A model generated the notes under the pieces. It did not search any database. It was not told the DNA's origin and saw only the letters and a program-made list of their open reading frames with translations. Position numbers and translations under genes: made by a program. From Lutibacter sp. (lineage in GTDB: Bacteria; Bacteroidota; Bacteroidia; Flavobacteriales; Flavobacteriaceae): a stretch of DNA of 64,000 nt. Positions 59,589 to 64,000 of this stretch are shown here, piece after piece (positions within the stretch are counted from its first letter, which is position 1; each line of letters starts with the position of its first letter). The DNA lies in the NCBI RefSeq assembly GCF_030692605.1, contig NZ_JAUYUD010000017.1, positions 1 to 64,000 of the forward strand, written 5' to 3'.

Positions 59589-61340
59589 ATGTCAGATCAT
59601 CATCATAAAGAAACATTTATAACAAAATACGTTTTTAGTACGGATCATAAAATGATTTCAAAACAGTACCTAGTTACTGGTATTTTTATGGGAATTATTG
59701 GTGTGTTTATGTCAATGCTTTTTCGCTTACAAATTGCTTGGCCCGACACTTCTTTTAGTATTATAGAGGCTTTTTTAGGTCGTCACCAAGATGGTGGAGT
59801 TATGACTCCAGATATTTATTTGGCCTTGGTAACAATTCATGGTACCATTATGGTATTCTTTGTATTAACAGCCGGATTAAGTGGAACATTTAGTAATTTA
59901 TTAATTCCATTACAAATTGGAGCAAGGGATATGGCATCTGGATTTTTAAATATGGTGTCGTATTGGTTATTCTTTATCTCTAGTGTAATCATGGTGCTTT
60001 CGCTTTTTATTGAAGCTGGACCAGCATCAGCAGGGTGGACTATTTACCCTCCTTTAAGTGCATTGCCACAAGCAATCCCTGGTTCTGGATTAGGAATGAC
60101 AATGTGGTTGATTTCAATGGCAATTTTTGTAGCTTCCTCTCTTTTGGGATCATTAAACTACATTGTTACAGTGCTTAATTTACGAACAGTAGGAATGAAA
60201 ATGACAAGACTTCCACTTACTATTTGGGCATTTTTTGTAACTGCAATTATTGGAGTGGTTTCATTTCCAGTGTTGTTATCGGCAGCTTTATTATTGATTT
60301 TTGATAGAAGTTTTGGAACTTCTTTTTATTTATCAGATATATTTATTCAAGGAGAAGTATTGCATTATCAAGGTGGTTCACCGGTATTATTTGAACATTT
60401 ATTTTGGTTCTTAGGTCATCCTGAAGTATATATTGTGTTATTACCAGCATTAGGAATTACTTCTGAAATAATTGCAACAAACTCCAGAAAACCAATTTTT
60501 GGATATAGAGCAATGATAGGTTCAATTATTGCTATTGCATTTTTATCGACAATAGTTTGGGGGCATCACATGTTTGTGTCTGGAATGAATCCATTTTTAG
60601 GTTCGGTATTTACATTTACAACATTGTTAATTGCAATTCCGTCTGCCGTAAAAGCTTTTAATTATATAACCACTTTGTGGAAAGGAAATTTACAGATGAA
60701 TCCAGCTATGTTGTTTTCAATTGGTTTGGTTTCAACATTTATTTCTGGGGGTTTAACAGGATTGGTATTAGGAGATAGTGCTTTAGATATTAATGTGCAC
60801 GATACTTATTTTGTTGTTGCGCATTTTCATTTAGTTATGGGTGTATCGGCAATTTATGGAATGTTTGCAGGGGTATACCATTGGTTTCCAAAAATGTTTG
60901 GAAGAATGATGAATAAAACCCTTGGTTATTGGCATTTTTGGATAACTGCCGTGGCAGCTTACGGAGTATTTTTTCCAATGCACTTTATTGGGTTGGCAGG
61001 TTTGCCTAGAAGATATTATAATAACACCGCTTTTCCATTGTTTGACGATGTTTCTGATGTGAATATTTTAATAACATGGTTCGCCATTTTGGGTGGTTTG
61101 GCACAAATAATATTTTTAGCCAACTTTTTCATAAGTATATACAAAGGTAAAAAAGCAGAACAAAATCCTTGGAGATCAAATACCTTGGAATGGACCACAC
61201 CCGTTGAACATATACATGGAAACTGGCCAGGTGAAATCCCAGCGGTACATCGTTGGGCTTACGATTATAGCAAGCCTGGACATGATGAAGATTTTGTGTT
61301 ACAAACAATACCGTTAAAAGAAGGAGAAGAAGAATCTTAA
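59589..61340 (+). CDS. coxA: Cytochrome c oxidase subunit I
   Basis: 583 residues from MSDHHHKE at 59589; an upstream in-frame ATG would overlap coxB and adds non-conserved text. About 12 TM helices. The CuB/tyrosine site reads GHPEVYIVLLPALG (~276), HH in VWGHHMFVSGMNP (~324) and the heme a3/a His pair in VHDTYFVVAHFHLVMG (~411). It reduces oxygen and pumps protons. The H-P-E-V-Y motif marks an A-type oxidase. No subunit III gene lies next to it in this window. Confidence 0.96.
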   Translation: MSDHHHKETFITKYVFSTDHKMISKQYLVTGIFMGIIGVFMSMLFRLQIAWPDTSFSIIEAFLGRHQDGGVMTPDIYLALVTIHGTIMVFFVLTAGLSGTFSNLLIPLQIGARDMASGFLNMVSYWLFFISSVIMVLSLFIEAGPASAGWTIYPPLSALPQAIPGSGLGMTMWLISMAIFVASSLLGSLNYIVTVLNLRTVGMKMTRLPLTIWAFFVTAIIGVVSFPVLLSAALLLIFDRSFGTSFYLSDIFIQGEVLHYQGGSPVLFEHLFWFLGHPEVYIVLLPALGITSEIIATNSRKPIFGYRAMIGSIIAIAFLSTIVWGHHMFVSGMNPFLGSVFTFTTLLIAIPSAVKAFNYITTLWKGNLQMNPAMLFSIGLVSTFISGGLTGLVLGDSALDINVHDTYFVVAHFHLVMGVSAIYGMFAGVYHWFPKMFGRMMNKTLGYWHFWITAVAAYGVFFPMHFIGLAGLPRRYYNNTAFPLFDDVSDVNILITWFAILGGLAQIIFLANFFISIYKGKKAEQNPWRSNTLEWTTPVEHIHGNWPGEIPAVHRWAYDYSKPGHDEDFVLQTIPLKEGEEES

Positions 61341-61362
61341 AAAAACATTTAATGAATAATTA

Positions 61363-61404
61363 AAACTCAGCATAATTCTTTTAGAAATGTACTGAGTTTT
61401 TTTT
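61363..61404 (+). terminator. Terminator after coxA
   Basis: AAACTCAG (61363-61370) and CTGAGTTT (61392-61399) pair across a 21-base loop, followed by a T-run. Located 22 bp after the coxA stop. Confidence 0.8.
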
Positions 61405-61472
61405 ATGAATTATTATATATACGACAGCGGTTGAATTTTTTTAATTATTCATTATTAATTATTTTACTTCAT

Positions 61473-61480
61473 TATCTTTG
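61473..61480 (+). promoter_or_regulatory. -7 element of ruvB
   Basis: TATCTTTG matches TAnnTTTG and ends only 5 bases before the ruvB ATG, so the mRNA would be essentially leaderless. Confidence 0.45.
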
Positions 61481-61485
61481 TTTTT

Positions 61486-62508
61486 ATGAACGAAAACTTA
61501 AATCCTGATAAAGAGAATTTTTCACCAGAAGAATTAGACGTTGAAAAAAAACTACGCCCCTTAACTTTTGATGATTTTACAGGACAAGAGCAAATTTTAG
61601 AAAATTTAAAAGTTTTTGTTGAAGCAGCCAATTTAAGGAACGAAGCGCTAGATCACACCTTGTTTCATGGTCCTCCAGGACTTGGAAAAACGACACTTGC
61701 ACATATTTTAGCTAATGAATTGAATGCCAATTTAAAAATTACTTCAGGTCCTGTTTTGGATAAACCGGGTGATTTGGCTGGATTATTGACCAATTTGGGA
61801 AATAGAGATGTTTTATTTATCGATGAAATACATAGGTTAAGTCCTATTGTTGAAGAATATTTATATTCTGCCATGGAAGATTATCGAATTGATATTATGA
61901 TTGAATCCGGGCCAAATGCTCGAACAGTGCAAATTGATTTAGAACCTTTTACATTAATTGGGGCAACAACACGATCGGGACTTTTAACTGCACCTATGCG
62001 AGCTCGTTTTGGAATTAGTAGTAGATTACAATATTATTCTGCAGAACTTTTAACTACAATTATTCAACGAAGTTCATTAATATTAAATGTACCAATTTCT
62101 ATGGAAGCTGCAATTGAAATAGCAGGTAGGAGTAGAGGAACTCCTCGTATTGCAAATGCACTTTTGAGAAGGGTACGTGATTTTGCTCAAATAAAAGGAA
62201 ATGGAAATATTACTATTGAAATAGCTAGGTATGCGTTAGGAGCTTTGCATGTAGATGCTCATGGACTGGATGAAATGGATACGAAGATATTAAATACTAT
62301 TATTGATAAGTTTAAAGGCGGGCCTGTTGGCATTAGCACTATTGCAACTGCTGTTGGTGAGAATATTGAAACAATTGAAGAAGTATATGAACCTTTTTTA
62401 ATTCAAGAAGGGTTTATTATGCGTACTCCCAGAGGAAGAGAAGTAACGGAAAGAGCATATTTGCATTTAGGTAAAATTAAAGGCAAAAGCCAAGGAGAAC
62501 TATTTTAA
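61486..62508 (+). CDS. ruvB: Holliday junction branch-migration ATPase RuvB
   Basis: 340 residues, cytoplasmic. It forms hexameric rings that drive branch migration with RuvA. Visible motifs: [15 protein letters not shown] near the N-terminus, Walker [10 protein letters not shown] (~62-70), Walker [10 protein letters not shown] (~107-115), sensor [10 protein letters not shown] (~155-163), the arginine finger region [10 protein letters not shown] and the winged-helix end ([20 protein letters not shown]). Length as in other bacteria. Separated from coxA by a terminator. In other flavobacteria a queG gene often follows, but here the next gene is SulP (context from memory). Confidence 0.97.
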   Translation: MNENLNPDKENFSPEELDVEKKLRPLTFDDFTGQEQILENLKVFVEAANLRNEALDHTLFHGPPGLGKTTLAHILANELNANLKITSGPVLDKPGDLAGLLTNLGNRDVLFIDEIHRLSPIVEEYLYSAMEDYRIDIMIESGPNARTVQIDLEPFTLIGATTRSGLLTAPMRARFGISSRLQYYSAELLTTIIQRSSLILNVPISMEAAIEIAGRSRGTPRIANALLRRVRDFAQIKGNGNITIEIARYALGALHVDAHGLDEMDTKILNTIIDKFKGGPVGISTIATAVGENIETIEEVYEPFLIQEGFIMRTPRGREVTERAYLHLGKIKGKSQGELF

Positions 62509-62512
62509 ATTA

Positions 62513-62528
62513 AGTGATCCTCATCACA
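62513..62528. promoter_or_regulatory. CRP/FNR-family palindrome upstream of the SulP gene
   Basis: AGTGATCCTCATCACA: GTGA-N6-TCAC is perfectly symmetric and matches the CRP consensus TGTGA-N6-TCACA at 9 of 10 positions; it also contains TGAT-N4-ATCA, the FNR core. Its centre is about 40 bases before the expected transcription start set by the -7 element at 62549-62556, the class II activator position. Confidence 0.55.
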
Positions 62529-62548
62529 TTTTAAAATTAGAAGCAACG

Positions 62549-62556
62549 TACTTTTG
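62549..62556 (+). promoter_or_regulatory. -7 element of the SulP gene
   Basis: TACTTTTG matches TAnnTTTG, 30 bases before the start codon. No -33 TTG; the CRP/FNR-like site sits where an activator would replace it. Confidence 0.5.
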
Positions 62557-62586
62557 TATGACGCGATAATTCTTATATTTTTAAAA

Positions 62587-64000
62587 ATGAATTTTAAAAA
62601 TTTATTTCCTTTTTTAAAGTGGCTTCCGTTAGTAAAAAAAACTTGGAAAGATGATTTAATTGCTGGTATCACAGGTACTATAATTGTAATTCCACAGGCG
62701 GTAGCTTTCGCTATGATAGCTGGCTTACCTCCAATATATGGGTTTTATACGGCAATGATTACACCCATAATTGCTGCTTTATTTGGCAGCTCATACCATT
62801 TAATTTCGGGACCAACTACGGCAATTTCAATAGTTGTTTATTCAACTTTAATAAAAATTGTTTCACCAGAATCCGATTTAGAAACATATATTTCTTTAGC
62901 CTTGGTTCTTACTTTTTTGGCTGGGTTATTTCAGTTTTTGATGGGTGTTTTTAGAATGGGGAAACTAGTAAATTTTGTATCTCACTCAGTAATTATTGGT
63001 TTTACCGCTGGAGCAGGAATCTTAATCGCATTTAAACAACTAAAACATGTTTTTGGAATTCAAGTACCTCAAGGAAGCACAATAGTTGATATTGTATTGC
63101 ACATTAGTCGAAATATATTCGATACAAATTGGTATGTTTTTGGAGTAGCATTGGGCACTTTAGTAATTGCCGTATTAGTTAAAATAGTAATAAAACCACT
63201 GTCTAGATATTATATGTTAATTGCTATGATATTGGGAAGTGTTGGTGCAATATTGTTAGGTGGAGAAGCACATGGCATAGAAACAGTAGGTAATATTCCG
63301 TCAAATTTACCACCATTTAATGTGCCAGATATTAATTTTAATACTATAAATTTATTGAGTTCGGGAGCAATGGTTCTTGCACTTTTAGGCTTAATTGAAG
63401 CTGTCGCAATTGGTAGATCTATAGGATTACATACTCATCAAAAAATTGATGGCAATCAAGAGTTTATAGGACAAGGGCTGTCAAATTTAATTGGTAGTTT
63501 CTTTTCTAGCTATGCTGGATCTGGATCGTTTACCCGTTCTGGAGTTAATCATCAGGCGGGTGCAAAAACACCTTTTGCAGCAATAATTGCTTCATTATTT
63601 TTAATGATTGTTTTGTTACTTTTAGCTTCTTATGCTTCTTATTTACCAAAAGCTGCTATGGGCGGTATTATTTTATTGGTAGGTTATAATTTAATTGATT
63701 TTCATCATATAAAGCAAGTATATAAAAGTAGTAGACGGGAGTTGATAATTTTGCTTACTACCTTATTGGGAACTTTATTTTTCGATTTAGAGTTTGCTTT
63801 AATAACAGGAATTTTTGTTTCGTTTTTCTTTTACTTGGAGCGTACGTCCAAGCCAAATATTGCAATTTTAGGCCTAAACAAGAAAGGTAGGTTTGTAAAT
63901 ATTATTAGAGATAAAAATGCAAAAGAATGTTCTAATTTAAAAATTATTAGAATTGATGGTTCTATCTATTTTGGATCTATTGAAAAAATTTCTGATTACC
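62587..64000 (+). CDS. SulP family anion transporter (3' end outside window)
   Basis: The open frame runs from an ATG at 62587 off the window; 471 residues are visible. SulP signature text: DLIAGITGTIIVIPQAVAFA near residue 22 (read in pieces), LPPIYGFYTAMITP, GSSYHLISGPTTA and later GSFTRSGVNHQAG. About 10-12 TM helices are present, and residues ~420 onward begin a STAS domain (ILGLNKKGRFVNIIRD, IIRIDGSIYFGSIE). Substrates in this family include sulfate, bicarbonate and dicarboxylates; not decidable here. Inner membrane. Probably controlled by a CRP/FNR-type regulator. Confidence 0.88.
   Translation, partial: MNFKNLFPFLKWLPLVKKTWKDDLIAGITGTIIVIPQAVAFAMIAGLPPIYGFYTAMITPIIAALFGSSYHLISGPTTAISIVVYSTLIKIVSPESDLETYISLALVLTFLAGLFQFLMGVFRMGKLVNFVSHSVIIGFTAGAGILIAFKQLKHVFGIQVPQGSTIVDIVLHISRNIFDTNWYVFGVALGTLVIAVLVKIVIKPLSRYYMLIAMILGSVGAILLGGEAHGIETVGNIPSNLPPFNVPDINFNTINLLSSGAMVLALLGLIEAVAIGRSIGLHTHQKIDGNQEFIGQGLSNLIGSFFSSYAGSGSFTRSGVNHQAGAKTPFAAIIASLFLMIVLLLLASYASYLPKAAMGGIILLVGYNLIDFHHIKQVYKSSRRELIILLTTLLGTLFFDLEFALITGIFVSFFFYLERTSKPNIAILGLNKKGRFVNIIRDKNAKECSNLKIIRIDGSIYFGSIEKISDY

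Overview
The window looks like chromosomal DNA of a member of the Bacteroidota, most likely a marine or freshwater Flavobacteriia. It is AT-rich. It has a type IX secretion (T9SS) type B cargo protein and a PorP/SprF protein, and a complete alternative complex III (act) operon feeding a CuA cytochrome oxidase. Promoters carry the Bacteroidota -7 element TAnnTTTG, and Shine-Dalgarno sequences are largely absent. No rRNA, tRNA, CRISPR array, transposase or integrase was seen. No gene-free stretch exceeds 300 bases; bases 1-155 hold no convincing gene.

Layout. 156-3476: a large repeat-containing T9SS type B surface protein. 3557-12814 (minus): a copper/heavy-metal efflux cassette (HYC_CC_PP protein, CusA, CusC, CusB, two metal-binding-domain proteins, a DUF2911 protein). 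It lies between the T9SS protein and a PorP/SprF gene (12961-13932) of the kind that usually sits next to such a cargo gene. 13984-24634: housekeeping genes, namely gamma-carbonic anhydrase, glutamate racemase, an envelope-biogenesis operon (DUF6089, uppS, bamA, two Skp/OmpH), NAD kinase plus CBS protein, pdxJ, an alpha/beta hydrolase and a small membrane protein. 24726-26048: trigger factor.

26121-42987: a roughly 17 kb inserted block of nine genes, bounded by two copies of one terminator-containing sequence (46/49 identical, with 31 bp perfect) and visibly richer in G+C. It separates tig from clpP-clpX, which are often neighbours. The block encodes a LytTR response regulator and a propeller-type histidine kinase, a DUF3592 membrane protein, and an apparent operon of secreted or outer-membrane proteins: 83 aa, 1628 aa, 704 aa with FN3-like domains, a 577 aa barrel, 295 aa, and a 506 aa OmpA-like protein. 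Upstream of the DUF3592 gene and of the large operon lie two related promoters. Each has three ACCGTT-type direct repeats at exact 21-bp intervals, which matches the known LytTR operator pattern. I read this as a self-regulated, horizontally acquired envelope system of unknown function, and it is the main novelty here.

43006-49694: DEAD-box helicase, an unknown secreted protein, clpP-clpX, a dnaG whose zinc ligands are missing, and a SPOR-like protein. 49869-61340: actABCDEF and coxBA, the respiratory branch from quinol via ACIII to oxygen; ActA appears fused to two extra cytochrome c domains. 61486-64000: ruvB and the start of a SulP transporter gene that has a CRP/FNR-like palindrome at its promoter and runs off the window.
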